Shown here in pieces: positions 40,299 to 49,280 of a stretch of DNA of 64,000 nt. The notes below the pieces were generated by a model. The model saw only the letters and a list, made by a program, of their open reading frames with translations. It did no database searches and was not told the DNA's origin. The DNA is from JBHEBG01 sp046557915 (GTDB lineage Bacteria > Bacteroidota > Bacteroidia > Flavobacteriales > Flavobacteriaceae). Each line of letters opens with the position of its first letter. Position 1 is the stretch's first letter. The DNA is taken from positions 496,001 to 560,000 of the forward strand of contig NZ_JBHEBG010000003.1 in NCBI RefSeq assembly GCF_046557915.1. Reading direction: 5' to 3'. Made by a program: the position numbers and the translations under genes.

Positions 40299-41999
40299 TT
40301 ACTCGACTTTTTTTACCTTAGGCCTTTTTTTGGGTTTCTGGGCCTCATCGTTGGTGCCTGGGATTTTATTTACCGGGTCACCTTCATTGTTACTACGTTC
40401 CTCCTCCTCGGCATCAATATCTATAGGATTGTCTATACCTCTAATAACCACTAGTTTGATATTGTTATCGTCCTCATCAAAAATATCGTCCTTAGTATAA
40501 ATACGTTCGTCCCCACGCCAAATGAAACCTTTTAGCTTGCGTCCGTTTTCGGGAAGCTCTTTTTCCGGAAAAATATCGCCATCGGGGTTGGTAAAAAACG
40601 TTATGTCTTCTATATCGTTATTGGCCATGATCAGCCGTATTTCACTACAGATTGTCTTGTCTATTCCAATTAGTTCATTGTCATCATTGTACATATAGTA
40701 GATGACTTCCGTATTTTTTATTAAATCGATTATTTTTAACTCATTTTCTACAAACTGTCCAAAGAGATCTTTACCCTTGGCTTGATTGTATCCAGTTTTC
40801 CCAATGGTGTCCAATGATATTATAAAAGCGTTGTTCAATACCTTCAGGGAGTCTAATTTTTCGGTTTTTAAATCGGATGTCAGATGTATACTGTCGCCGG
40901 TCATTTGGTTTTCCCCATTCCAAATAATGGGTTCTGTGATCAATTGTGTTATCCCGGTTTTTTCATCAAAATGGATAGAATCGCACTTTCCACTAAGGTC
41001 TGTCTTATAGAATTTGGCATTGCGGAAAGCTCTTAGTATGCGCGCTTCCGGCTTTCCGGTAACCATTAGCGTATCCCCATGCATATAAAGCGAATCTTGC
41101 TGTACCAAACTAATGGAAACAGCACGTTTTGTGGCAAACAATGAATCTTTGGCCTTAAATACTTCGGCATAATGGGCCCGGATAATTCCCTGATTTACGG
41201 TATCTGTAACTTTTATATTGTTGGTGGCCGAAGCAAACTCGGTCATTTTATCAAAATAAACACTATCGCCTTCAATAATTCTGTTGTTATAGTCGATTCG
41301 AGTATTCTTAATGCCGTATCCACTTTCTATTTTTGTGTCGTAAAACCCTCTTTCGCAATAGATTTTATAGGTTTTACCTGTAATGGTAGATGGTCCGTAC
41401 ATGTAGGCATTCTTAGAAGTGGTATAATAATCCAACTGCTCCGATTGCATGGTATATTCTGGGTTGCGGATAAACACACTGTCCAAAAACTGATATTTTT
41501 TTGGTATCATATAATACCTGCCAATTTCACTTGTTAAGGTATTGGCGGAGTCTACCACGGTTCCTGAGTCGTTATAATAAGATTCTTGTTTTTCGCGATC
41601 AAAATACAAGGTGTCCGTACGTAACGTCATATCCGTATTTTTTAAAACCACACTTTCCCATGCCTTTGCCAGTTTAACGTTACCGTCGTAATCTATCTTC
41701 CCACTGGTCATTTGTATGGAATCTCCTTGTTGCAATCTAATATTGCCCAAGGCCTTTAGCTTGTTTTCTTTTTGGTAGAAAATTGCTATATCGCACCATA
41801 GATCGGCGCCTTGATGTTCAAATTGTACCTGTCTGTCGTCTTTGCTAAAAATAGAAGCCCCTGGGTACTGTGCTTCGTCTTTGGTAAAGTTGGCACCATA
41901 AACAATGTTGATCTGCTTTGTTTCTTGTGGTTGTTCTTGGGCACTGCCCGAGAATACCAGAAGTAGGATTGTTAGTAAGGTACTAAACTTGTACAACAT
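40299..41999 (-). CDS. OstA/LptA-like exported protein
   Basis: The 566-residue protein has a signal peptide (MLYKFSTLLTILLLVFSGSAQ) and a long run of beta repeats of the OstA/LptA type. Diagnostic repeats are ASIFSKDDRQVQFEHQGADLWCDIAIFYQKEN, IQMTSGKIDYDGNVKLAKAWESVVLKN and TLYFDREKQESYYNDSG. Here each repeat forms one rung that shields lipid chains. It is longer than LptA of proteobacteria (about 180), and probably acts in LPS transfer to the outer membrane in this group. The C-terminus is Glu/Lys/Pro-rich and disordered. It belongs with lptB at 11084. A TATTTTTG box lies 13 bases before the ATG. Confidence 0.87.
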   Translation of the reverse strand: MLYKFSTLLTILLLVFSGSAQEQPQETKQINIVYGANFTKDEAQYPGASIFSKDDRQVQFEHQGADLWCDIAIFYQKENKLKALGNIRLQQGDSIQMTSGKIDYDGNVKLAKAWESVVLKNTDMTLRTDTLYFDREKQESYYNDSGTVVDSANTLTSEIGRYYMIPKKYQFLDSVFIRNPEYTMQSEQLDYYTTSKNAYMYGPSTITGKTYKIYCERGFYDTKIESGYGIKNTRIDYNNRIIEGDSVYFDKMTEFASATNNIKVTDTVNQGIIRAHYAEVFKAKDSLFATKRAVSISLVQQDSLYMHGDTLMVTGKPEARILRAFRNAKFYKTDLSGKCDSIHFDEKTGITQLITEPIIWNGENQMTGDSIHLTSDLKTEKLDSLKVLNNAFIISLDTIGKTGYNQAKGKDLFGQFVENELKIIDLIKNTEVIYYMYNDDNELIGIDKTICSEIRLIMANNDIEDITFFTNPDGDIFPEKELPENGRKLKGFIWRGDERIYTKDDIFDEDDNNIKLVVIRGIDNPIDIDAEEEERSNNEGDPVNKIPGTNDEAQKPKKRPKVKKVE

Positions 42000-42012
42000 T
42001 GAGAATTTTGTC

Positions 42013-42020
42013 CAAAAATA
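42013..42020 (-). promoter_or_regulatory. -7 box of the OstA-like/aminotransferase unit
   Basis: The minus strand reads TATTTTTG, a full TAnnTTTG match, ending 13 bases before ATG 41999. No TTG at 19-20 bases upstream was found. Confidence 0.45.
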
Positions 42021-42106
42021 GGATTTTTTGGATGATGCGGATAAAGATTAATATAGTTTTAATACCTAGGTTACGGACGTTGCAAAAGATTCTAGGTCCA
42101 ACTGAC

Positions 42107-43378
42107 TTATCTGTGAATGGTTTGCACCCTGTCCGGTCCTACGGAGACTATTTTAATAGGTACTTGTAATTCTTGCTCCAAGAAGTCTATATAAGCGTTT
42201 AAGGCATCGGGCAATTCTTCCGATTTACTTAACTTGGTAAGATCCTTGTCCCATCCTTTCATTTTGGTATATACAGGGGTTACATTTCCTTCTTCTATAT
42301 TATAGGGTAAATGCTTTATCTCCTTTCCTTTATACTGATAGGCGGTACATACTTTTAAGGTTTTAAACCCGCTGAGGACATCACCTTTCATCATCATCAA
42401 CTCGGTTACCCCATTGATTTGAACGGCATATTTTAAGGCTACCAAATCTAACCATCCACAACGTCTAGGCCTACCCGTAGTGGCACCAAACTCGTTTCCT
42501 ACACGACCCATGGTTTCCCCATCGGCATCAAAAAGCTCTGTTGGGAAAGGTCCGCTTCCTACTCTGGTTGTATAGGCCTTAAAAATACCGAAGACCCCAC
42601 CTATTTTGTTAGGGGCAACACCTAATCCCGTACAGGCGCCGGCGGCTGTGGTATTGGAAGAGGTGACATAGGGGTATGTTCCAAAATCAATATCGAGCAA
42701 AGATCCCTGAGCACCTTCGGCCAGTATTTTTTTACCTTCTTTTTGGGCATTGAAAAGGTACTCTTCGCTATCTATGAAAGTTAATTGTTTTAGTTCCTCT
42801 ATGGCTGCGTAAAACTCGGCTTCCAATTCGTCTAGATCGTACTGGATATCTACGTTATAGAAACCTATCATGGCTTCGTGCTTATCTGCTAATGCCCTAT
42901 ACTTGGTTTTCCAATCGGTAAATTCAAGATCACCCACACGCATACCGTTTCTTCCGGTCTTGTCCATATAGGTTGGCCCAATCCCCTTAAGGGTAGAACC
43001 TATTTTTGCCTTTCCTTTTGCTGTTTCGGAAGCGGCGTCCAATAACCTATGTGTAGGCAATATAAGGTGTGCTTTTCGCGAAATGAGCAACTTGGACTTT
43101 ATATCGATATTGAACTTTTTAAGGTTGTCCAGTTCCTTTTTAAAAATTACCGGGTCTATAACCACCCCATTACCCACAATATTAAGGGCATTTTTATGAA
43201 AGATTCCAGAAGGAATGGTATGGAGAACATGTTTTATACCATCAAACTCTAAGGTATGGCCCGCATTTGGACCTCCTTGAAAACGTGCTATTATGTCATA
43301 GTTTTTTGTAAGTACGTCAACGATTTTTCCTTTTCCCTCGTCTCCCCACTGTAATCCTAGTAGTAAATCTACTGCCAT
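42107..43378 (-). CDS. purA: Adenylosuccinate synthase
   Basis: PurA joins IMP and aspartate with GTP to make adenylosuccinate in AMP synthesis. The 423-residue protein has the GTP-binding start LLGLQWGDEGKGKIVDVL, FQGGPNAGHTL with the catalytic His, GIGPTYMDKTGRNGMRVGD, LAEGAQGSLLDIDFGTYPYVTSSNTTA and GRPRRCGWLD. All are standard family motifs and the length is normal. It is downstream of the Fur-type regulator gene by 13 bases and probably in the same transcript. Confidence 0.97.
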   Translation of the reverse strand: MAVDLLLGLQWGDEGKGKIVDVLTKNYDIIARFQGGPNAGHTLEFDGIKHVLHTIPSGIFHKNALNIVGNGVVIDPVIFKKELDNLKKFNIDIKSKLLISRKAHLILPTHRLLDAASETAKGKAKIGSTLKGIGPTYMDKTGRNGMRVGDLEFTDWKTKYRALADKHEAMIGFYNVDIQYDLDELEAEFYAAIEELKQLTFIDSEEYLFNAQKEGKKILAEGAQGSLLDIDFGTYPYVTSSNTTAAGACTGLGVAPNKIGGVFGIFKAYTTRVGSGPFPTELFDADGETMGRVGNEFGATTGRPRRCGWLDLVALKYAVQINGVTELMMMKGDVLSGFKTLKVCTAYQYKGKEIKHLPYNIEEGNVTPVYTKMKGWDKDLTKLSKSEELPDALNAYIDFLEQELQVPIKIVSVGPDRVQTIHR

Positions 43379-43391
43379 GTAAGTAATTTGG

Positions 43392-43847
43392 TTAGTTTTT
43401 TGTATCCTCTACTTCGTTTTTGGTGCCGTAGAAATACAATGAATGGTTGCTAATTTTAATATCGAAAACTTCTTCGATCGTTTTTTTGATCGACTGGATT
43501 CTTGGGTCACAAAATTCCATTACCTCACCAGTATCGGTCAGGATTACATGATCGTGCTGTCGGTCAAAATACGATTTTTCATACTGCGCTTGGTTTTTGC
43601 CAAACTGATGCTTGCGAACCAACTTACAATCCAATAAAAGCTCTATAGTATTGTATAGGGTGGCACGACTTACCCTGTAGTTCTTGTTTTTCATCATAAT
43701 ATAGAGCGACTCTATATCAAAATGGTCATCGTGTTCGTATATTTCCTGTAAAATGGCGTAACGTTCGGGTGTTTTTCTGTGCCCGTTTTCCTCTAAAAAG
43801 GTGGTGAAGACATTTTTTACAATTTCCTGATCCTTGTTATTGCCCAT
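43392..43847 (-). CDS. Fur-family transcriptional regulator lacking the CxxC site
   Basis: The 151-residue protein has the Fur winged-helix start (GHRKTPERYAILQEIYEHDDHFDIESLY), recognition helix RVSRATLYNTIELLLDCKLV, and the hinge motif QHDHVILTDTGEVMEFCD. In Fur, PerR and Zur that last motif holds a CxxC zinc site (HDHxxCxxCGxVxEF). Here the two cysteines are replaced by Leu103 and Thr106. The regulatory-site residues His42, Glu46, His98 and His100 remain. Which metal or signal it senses is therefore unclear. It lies between relA/spoT and purA, 42 and 13 bases apart, so it may be co-transcribed with both. Confidence 0.88.
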   Translation of the reverse strand: MGNNKDQEIVKNVFTTFLEENGHRKTPERYAILQEIYEHDDHFDIESLYIMMKNKNYRVSRATLYNTIELLLDCKLVRKHQFGKNQAQYEKSYFDRQHDHVILTDTGEVMEFCDPRIQSIKKTIEEVFDIKISNHSLYFYGTKNEVEDTKN

Positions 43848-43871
43848 GATGACGTTAACTGCATTAAGCTA

Positions 43872-43879
43872 CAAAGGTA
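43872..43879 (-). promoter_or_regulatory. Candidate -7 box for the Fur-like gene
   Basis: The minus strand reads TACCTTTG (TAnnTTTG), ending 24 bases before ATG 43847, in the 42-base gap after the relA/spoT stop. It would allow fur-purA expression apart from relA/spoT. The -33 region would fall inside the upstream coding sequence. Confidence 0.45.
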
Positions 43880-43889
43880 CAGTTAAAAT

Positions 43890-46094
43890 TTAAATTCTGG
43901 TCACTTTATCGATGCCGTTGATGCGCTTTAGATTGTCCATCAATTTTTTAAGTATTGATTTGTTTTTAACCACCACCGTAATTGTTCCTGTGAAGGTACC
44001 CCCGTCCGTTCCAAAATTAATATTACGCATATTAACGTGCATATTATCAGATATAATCTCTGTAATTTCATTGATAAGGCCCAGATTGTCTATTCCGGTA
44101 AGTTTAATCTCCGAGGTAAATTCTTCTTGGGAAGAATCGATCCATTTGGCACTAATGATCCTGTAGGCGTAATTGGATTGCAGGGATATGGCATTTGGAC
44201 AATTCTTCTTATGCACTTTTATCCCCTCGTTTACGCTAACGAACCCAAAAACCTCATCTCCCGGGATGGGGTTGCAACATTGGGAGAGTTTGTAGTTTAA
44301 CTTTTCCTCCTCCTTACCAAAGACTAGCATATCGAACTTGGAAGTGATCTCGTCCTTGTTAATATCTTCGGGTATCGGTTTTCTTCGAATTTTATTCTTG
44401 AAAAAACTAATGAATGCGTTGTTATAGGAAGAGGCGAAATCTTTTATCATTTGATTGTCCAAGGCCCCTATGCCTACTCTATAGAACAGATCTAAACTGG
44501 TCTTTAACTTAAAGAAAATCACCATTTTATTAATGGTGTCCTCATTAAGGTTTATTTTTTGCGATTTCAGTTTTCGTCGCAACACTTCTTTGCCTTCCAT
44601 TGCTACGGCCTTCCTCTCCTCTCTCAATGAGGACTTAATTTTGGCACGTGCACGTGCTGTTGAGGCATAATCTAACCAACTCTGATTAGGTCTGGCACTT
44701 TCGGAGGTAATAATTTCTACTTGATCGCCGCTATTAAGTACCGAATTGAGGGGCACAAGTTTTCCATTGACCTTTGCGCCCCGGGTACGCATACCCACTT
44801 CTGTATGAATGTTAAACGCAAAATCCAAAGGGGTAGCGCCCTTTGGCAACGATTTTAATTCGCCCTTGGGGGTAAAGACAAAGATTTCTTTGGAATAGAG
44901 GTTCAATTTAAACTCCTCAACAAAATCTACGGCATTGGCATTTGAATTTTCCAAAGCTTCCTGAAGACGGTTCAGCCATTCTTCTATACCCTGTTCTTTT
45001 TGGTCCCCGTGTTTGTATTTAAAATGGGCTGCATATCCTTTTTCGGCAATTTCGTGCATACGCTCACTGCGTATCTGTACTTCTACCCATTTACCCTCCG
45101 GCCCCATAACCGTAATGTGCAGGGCTTCATAACCAGTAGATTTAGGAGAGGAGATCCAATCCCTAAGACGAATGGGATTTGGCGTAAAATGATCGGTAAC
45201 TATGGAATAAATCTTCCAAGCGAGGAACTTTTCATTTTGCCGATCCGACTTGTATATTATCCTAATGGCAAATTTGTCATAAATCTCATCGAAAGCTACG
45301 TTTTGCGCCGTCATTTTACGGCGTATGGAATGGATGGATTTAGTACGTCCTTTTATAGTGTAGTTTAATCCTTCCTTGTCCAAGGAATCGTGTATCACTT
45401 TGGTGAAATCACTTATGTAATTCTGTTGCTCCTCCTTGGTTTCCTCTATTTTGCTTTGTATATCGCTATAGACTTCAGGCTCGGTATATTTAAGGCTTAG
45501 GTCTTCCAATTCGGTCTTTATGTTGTAAAGCCCTATCCTATGTGCCAACGGCGCGTAGATGTAGAGTGTTTCAGATGCTATCTTCACCTGTTTGTGCTCT
45601 GGCATGGCGTCCATGGTAAGCATATTGTGGTATCTGTCCGCTATTTTTATGATAATGACCCTAACATCATCGTGCAAGGTGAGCAACATTTTTCTGAAGT
45701 TCTCCGCTTGCTGGGAGATGTTCATATCCTTTTTGAGGTGAGCTATCTTGGTAAGACCGTCCACGATCCTGGCAACGGTTTCACCAAACATCCTTTCTAT
45801 GTCATCTAACGTATAGGGCGTATCTTCAACCACATCGTGGAGTAGGGCAGAGGCTATTGAAACGGCGTCCATACCTATTTCCGAGGCTACTATTTTGGCC
45901 ACGGCTATGGGATGAAAAATGTACGCTTCCCCAGATTTCCTCCGCTGATTTTTATGGGCATCCACGGCAACGTCGAACGCAGAGCGTATCAGTTTTTTAT
46001 CGCTATTTGTAAGCGCCTGATAGCTTATACGAAGCAATTCCTTGTATTGCTTGGTAATCTCCTTATTCTCTTTTTCTATCGCAGCTTCCGTCAT
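43890..46094 (-). CDS. Bifunctional (p)ppGpp synthetase/hydrolase, RelA/SpoT family
   Basis: The enzyme sets the level of the starvation signal (p)ppGpp. The 734 residues run in the usual order: hydrolase with ALLHDVVEDTPYTLDDIE (intact HD and ED pairs), synthetase with GRTKSIHSIRRKM, DKFAIRIIY and SPKSTGYEALHITV, TGS (FVFTPKGELKSLPKGATPLDFAFNIHTE), a helical and zinc-finger-like region (LSQCCNPIPGDEVFGFV) and a C-terminal ACT domain. Because HD and synthetase motifs both look intact, it is likely the single bifunctional enzyme of the cell. Fur-like and purA genes follow on the same strand. Confidence 0.95.
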   Translation of the reverse strand: MTEAAIEKENKEITKQYKELLRISYQALTNSDKKLIRSAFDVAVDAHKNQRRKSGEAYIFHPIAVAKIVASEIGMDAVSIASALLHDVVEDTPYTLDDIERMFGETVARIVDGLTKIAHLKKDMNISQQAENFRKMLLTLHDDVRVIIIKIADRYHNMLTMDAMPEHKQVKIASETLYIYAPLAHRIGLYNIKTELEDLSLKYTEPEVYSDIQSKIEETKEEQQNYISDFTKVIHDSLDKEGLNYTIKGRTKSIHSIRRKMTAQNVAFDEIYDKFAIRIIYKSDRQNEKFLAWKIYSIVTDHFTPNPIRLRDWISSPKSTGYEALHITVMGPEGKWVEVQIRSERMHEIAEKGYAAHFKYKHGDQKEQGIEEWLNRLQEALENSNANAVDFVEEFKLNLYSKEIFVFTPKGELKSLPKGATPLDFAFNIHTEVGMRTRGAKVNGKLVPLNSVLNSGDQVEIITSESARPNQSWLDYASTARARAKIKSSLREERKAVAMEGKEVLRRKLKSQKINLNEDTINKMVIFFKLKTSLDLFYRVGIGALDNQMIKDFASSYNNAFISFFKNKIRRKPIPEDINKDEITSKFDMLVFGKEEEKLNYKLSQCCNPIPGDEVFGFVSVNEGIKVHKKNCPNAISLQSNYAYRIISAKWIDSSQEEFTSEIKLTGIDNLGLINEITEIISDNMHVNMRNINFGTDGGTFTGTITVVVKNKSILKKLMDNLKRINGIDKVTRI

Positions 46095-46138
46095 ATTAAT
46101 TTAAAATTAGCACAATCTTATGTAGTAACCAACAAAAA

Positions 46139-47371
46139 CTATGCCTTTAGGTTCTTTATCCGGGAGATTAACGGAGGATGTGAATAGTGCATAAAAACGT
46201 ATGCAGGATGTGGGGTAAGATTGCTTAAACTGTTCTTCGACATTTTCTTTAAAGAGGTAATGAGAAGTGCCGCTCCGAAGGTATTTTTGGCGTAATTGTC
46301 CGCCTCATATTCGAAGGTTCTGGAGAGGTAGTTCATTACCAGACCGGTAATACCGGAAATTGGACTGTACAAAATACCGAAACCTATTAGTGCCGCATGA
46401 AAACTGGGCTGTTGTACCCCAATTGCCAAGGACAATTCCGGGTTGTTGATGAACAGGGATAGTACAAACAGGGTAAATCCTGTAAGCAGTATGGACATGG
46501 ACAAATTATAAATGATGTGTTTTCTTTTATAATGACCTACTTCATGTGCCAATACCGCTACTATTTCCTCCTCGTCAAGATCATGGATCAAAGTATCATA
46601 TAAAGTTATCCGCTTTTCCTTACCAAAGCCCGAAAAATAAGCATTGGCCTTTGTAGACCTTTTAGATCCGTCTATTACAAAAATGTTTTTAAGCTCAAAA
46701 CCTACCTTTCTGGAATAGCTCTCTATTTTTTGTTTTAGACTTCCTTCCTCCAAAGGTGTCTGCTTATTAAAAAGAGGTACAATTAATCGGCTATAGCTTA
46801 AATTCATGAGAATGGAGAATACAGCTACCAAGAGCCATGCATATAACCAAAAGTAGGTACCTGCCCATTGAAAAAACCAAATAACCACTGCTAGGATGCT
46901 TCCTCCGAGCACGGCGGTCATTATCCAACCTTTAATTTTATCGAGCAAAAAAAGTTTTTTTGTACTCTTGTTAAAGCCAAATCTTTCCTCAATAACAAAA
47001 GTTTGATAGTAGGCGAAAGGTGTGCTAAGGATATCGCTGCCTATCATTATGATACCGAAGAAAACAAGCGCTATAAGAATTGGATTGCCCGTTAAGTTTC
47101 TGGCAATACCATCTACCCATGCAAATCCATTGAATTGTAAAAAGGCCAACACCAACAATAGCGAAAATGAGGATGTAAGTATGCCAAAACGGTAGTTGGT
47201 TTTCTTATATGCCTGTGATTTGTTATAGGCCTCATCATCAAATACATCGTGGAGCTCAGCAGGTACCGAATCTTGGAATCTACTGGCGTTTAGATAATCT
47301 AAAAGGGTTTCGATCAAAAATTGAAGAATCAATATCCCGATTATGATATAATACAAGGTGTTACTTTCCAT
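46139..47371 (-). CDS. M48 family zinc metallopeptidase (Ste24/CAAX-protease type)
   Basis: The 410-residue protein has about six membrane helices and the M48 active site VLAHEVGHYKRKH with the third ligand in FEYEADNYAKN. The N-terminal TPFAYYQTFVIEERFGFNKST segment is the Ste24-type extension. In bacteria such proteins work in membrane-protein quality control. The end has HPAYVFMHYSHPPLISRIKNL, as in the family. It is upstream of relA/spoT by 45 bases on the same strand. Confidence 0.94.
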   Translation of the reverse strand: MESNTLYYIIIGILILQFLIETLLDYLNASRFQDSVPAELHDVFDDEAYNKSQAYKKTNYRFGILTSSFSLLLVLAFLQFNGFAWVDGIARNLTGNPILIALVFFGIIMIGSDILSTPFAYYQTFVIEERFGFNKSTKKLFLLDKIKGWIMTAVLGGSILAVVIWFFQWAGTYFWLYAWLLVAVFSILMNLSYSRLIVPLFNKQTPLEEGSLKQKIESYSRKVGFELKNIFVIDGSKRSTKANAYFSGFGKEKRITLYDTLIHDLDEEEIVAVLAHEVGHYKRKHIIYNLSMSILLTGFTLFVLSLFINNPELSLAIGVQQPSFHAALIGFGILYSPISGITGLVMNYLSRTFEYEADNYAKNTFGAALLITSLKKMSKNSLSNLTPHPAYVFMHYSHPPLISRIKNLKA

Positions 47372-47498
47372 TTTCTATTTTTTTGGTCAAGAGGTTAGAT
47401 TTGGGATTGGTTGTGCTATTATCAATAAAATTAACTTTTAAGACTTGTAAAGGTAGGTCGATTTAAATTAAAACATTAATGGTGGACAACTACTTTTT

Positions 47499-48308
47499 TT
47501 AGAATGCTCTTTGGCGTTTTGCCTCAAATATAAGTATTGCCGCCGATACCGAAACGTTCATGGAATCTATTTCACCCTCCATGGGTATCAGAATATTATC
47601 AGAAGCATTTTTTAGCCATTCTTCGCTTAACCCGGTAGCTTCCGTGCCAACAACAATAGCGTTTGCGCCCCTAAAATCAATGGAAGTATATATTTTGGAG
47701 GACGACAGCGCTGCGCAATAGATTGCTATTTCGTTTTCTTTTAGAAAATGTATTATTTCCTCGCTTGTACCTGTAGCTATGTTTACCGTAAAAATACAAC
47801 CTATGCTAGATCGTACTATGTTTGGGTTGTACAGATCGCCTTTGGGGTTTGCAATAAGGACGCCATCCAAGTTAGCTGCATCCGCCGTACGTAGTAATGC
47901 ACCAATATTTCCCGGTTTCTCGGGTGCTTCCGCCACTAGTATCAGGGGGTGTTTTCCGTTTAGGGGAAACTCCATCAAGTTGTGCGACTTACTTTTAGCA
48001 AGGGCAAGCATACCTTCCGTGGTTTCCCTATGGGCCAACTTTTGATAAACTTCCTTACTTACCTCAATAACGTTGGGAGGTGTTTCTAAATCTTGGATCA
48101 GTGTTCTTACTTTTTCTATTGGCATTAGCGGCCCGTGGAAAAAAATAGTTTCTATATGGTATTTTCCTTTTATCGCAAGATTAAACTCTCGTACACCTTC
48201 TAAAACAAATAGGCCCGATTTTTTTCGGTCCCTGGACTTTTCTTTAAGCGAAAATATCTTCTTAACCAAAGGGTTTTGTAGGCTACTTATCTGTTTTATT
48301 TCGTTCAT
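47499..48308 (-). CDS. TrmH/SpoU-family RNA 2'-O-methyltransferase
   Basis: The 269-residue protein has an N-terminal substrate-binding part (SLQNPLVKKIFSLKEKSRDR...FVLEGVREF) and the SPOUT knot with PEKPGNIGALLRTADAANLDGVL, VVGTEATGLSEEWL and IDSMNVSVSAAILIFEAKRQ, the three SpoU motifs with Arg, Glu and the Asn/Ser loop. It methylates ribose of tRNA or rRNA; RlmB is one possible match, but the target is undetermined. A TATTTTTG box ends only 5 bases before the ATG. Confidence 0.92.
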   Translation of the reverse strand: MNEIKQISSLQNPLVKKIFSLKEKSRDRKKSGLFVLEGVREFNLAIKGKYHIETIFFHGPLMPIEKVRTLIQDLETPPNVIEVSKEVYQKLAHRETTEGMLALAKSKSHNLMEFPLNGKHPLILVAEAPEKPGNIGALLRTADAANLDGVLIANPKGDLYNPNIVRSSIGCIFTVNIATGTSEEIIHFLKENEIAIYCAALSSSKIYTSIDFRGANAIVVGTEATGLSEEWLKNASDNILIPMEGEIDSMNVSVSAAILIFEAKRQRAF

Positions 48309-48313
48309 TTGTA

Positions 48314-48321
48314 CAAAAATA
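48314..48321 (-). promoter_or_regulatory. TAnnTTTG box next to the TrmH-type start codon
   Basis: The minus strand reads TATTTTTG, ending 5 bases before ATG 48308. A TTG at 48339-48337 lies 15 bases upstream, shorter than the usual 19-20. If used, the message would be leaderless or nearly so. Confidence 0.4.
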
Positions 48322-48385
48322 GGCTAATCCCGTAAACAATCTAATCGTTGCCCGACAAATAGGGCGACTTAAAAAACAATATATT

Positions 48386-49192
48386 ATGAGATTTTTATCT
48401 ATACTCGGTCTGTCGCTGTTACTGCTATCTTGCAAAGAGACTCCAAAAAAGGTGGATACCGACATGAACCAATCAACCAAAGAGGTTGAAGCTGTAAAAA
48501 ACGATTATCCGGAAGCCTTGCAACAGGTTTTTGATGCCCACGGAGGTCTTGCTTCCTGGAAAGCTAAAAGGAGTCTGGTTTATGAAATGCCAGACCCAGA
48601 AAATACCGAGATACATACTACAGATTTATATTCTCGCAAGGATAGGATAGATAGCCCTGGTTTTTCTTTGGGTTTCGACGGTGAGGATGTATGGTTGCTA
48701 GACCCGGATGATAACTACAAGGGAGACCCTGTTTTCTACCACAACCTAATGTTCTATTTCTACGCCATGCCCTTTCTTTTGGCCGATGACGGTATTGTTT
48801 ATAGTGCTACCCCAGCACTAGATTTTGAAGGGATGCAATATCCGGGCATACGCATTAGCTACAATGCCGGTGTAGGCACTTCATATAAGGACGAGTACTT
48901 TATCCACTATCACCCAGAAACCAATCAAATGGCCTGGCTGGGATATACGGTAACGTATAGAAGCGGTGAAAAGTCCGATAATGTAAAATGGATACGCTAT
49001 AACGATTGGATGGAGGTAGGCGATGTAATATTGCCAAAATCCATTACTTGGCATGCTTACGAGGGCCGCAATATAAAGGAAGCCAAAAGTACCGTACAAT
49101 TCGAAAACGTAAGCTTGGATGAAACCCCCAAACCTGCGGCATTTTTTGCAAAACCCGATGCCTCCAAAGTTGTTGTGGGAAAAGTGCAGTAA
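48386..49192 (+). CDS. DUF6503-type lipoprotein
   Basis: The 268-residue protein has a lipoprotein signal (MRFLSILGLSLLLLSCKETP) with the Cys at about residue 16. The mature part contains FDAHGGLASWKAKRSLVYEM, FDGEDVWLLDPD, FYFYAMPFLLADDG and WMEVGDVILPKSITWHAYEG. This order is that of a beta-sheet lipoprotein family named DUF6503 as I recall. The fold looks like outer-membrane lipoprotein carriers (LolA-like), which is an inference. It is divergent from the TrmH-type gene. A weak hairpin lies after it at 49234-49263. Confidence 0.8.
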   Translation: MRFLSILGLSLLLLSCKETPKKVDTDMNQSTKEVEAVKNDYPEALQQVFDAHGGLASWKAKRSLVYEMPDPENTEIHTTDLYSRKDRIDSPGFSLGFDGEDVWLLDPDDNYKGDPVFYHNLMFYFYAMPFLLADDGIVYSATPALDFEGMQYPGIRISYNAGVGTSYKDEYFIHYHPETNQMAWLGYTVTYRSGEKSDNVKWIRYNDWMEVGDVILPKSITWHAYEGRNIKEAKSTVQFENVSLDETPKPAAFFAKPDASKVVVGKVQ

Positions 49193-49233
49193 ATAAATAC
49201 CTGGAGAAAAGGAATAATTTTAAATGATATCAG

Positions 49234-49263
49234 AGCGCCTAGGGTAAGCACCTTGGGCGCTTT
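49234..49263. terminator. Candidate hairpin between convergent lipoprotein and DUF3810 genes
   Basis: AGCGCCTAGGG pairs with CCTTGGGCGCT (11 bp with two wobble pairs, six-base loop). The T run after it is short on both strands, so its strength as terminator is doubtful. Confidence 0.5.
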
Positions 49264-49280
49264 GGCAATTGATGGCTGAT

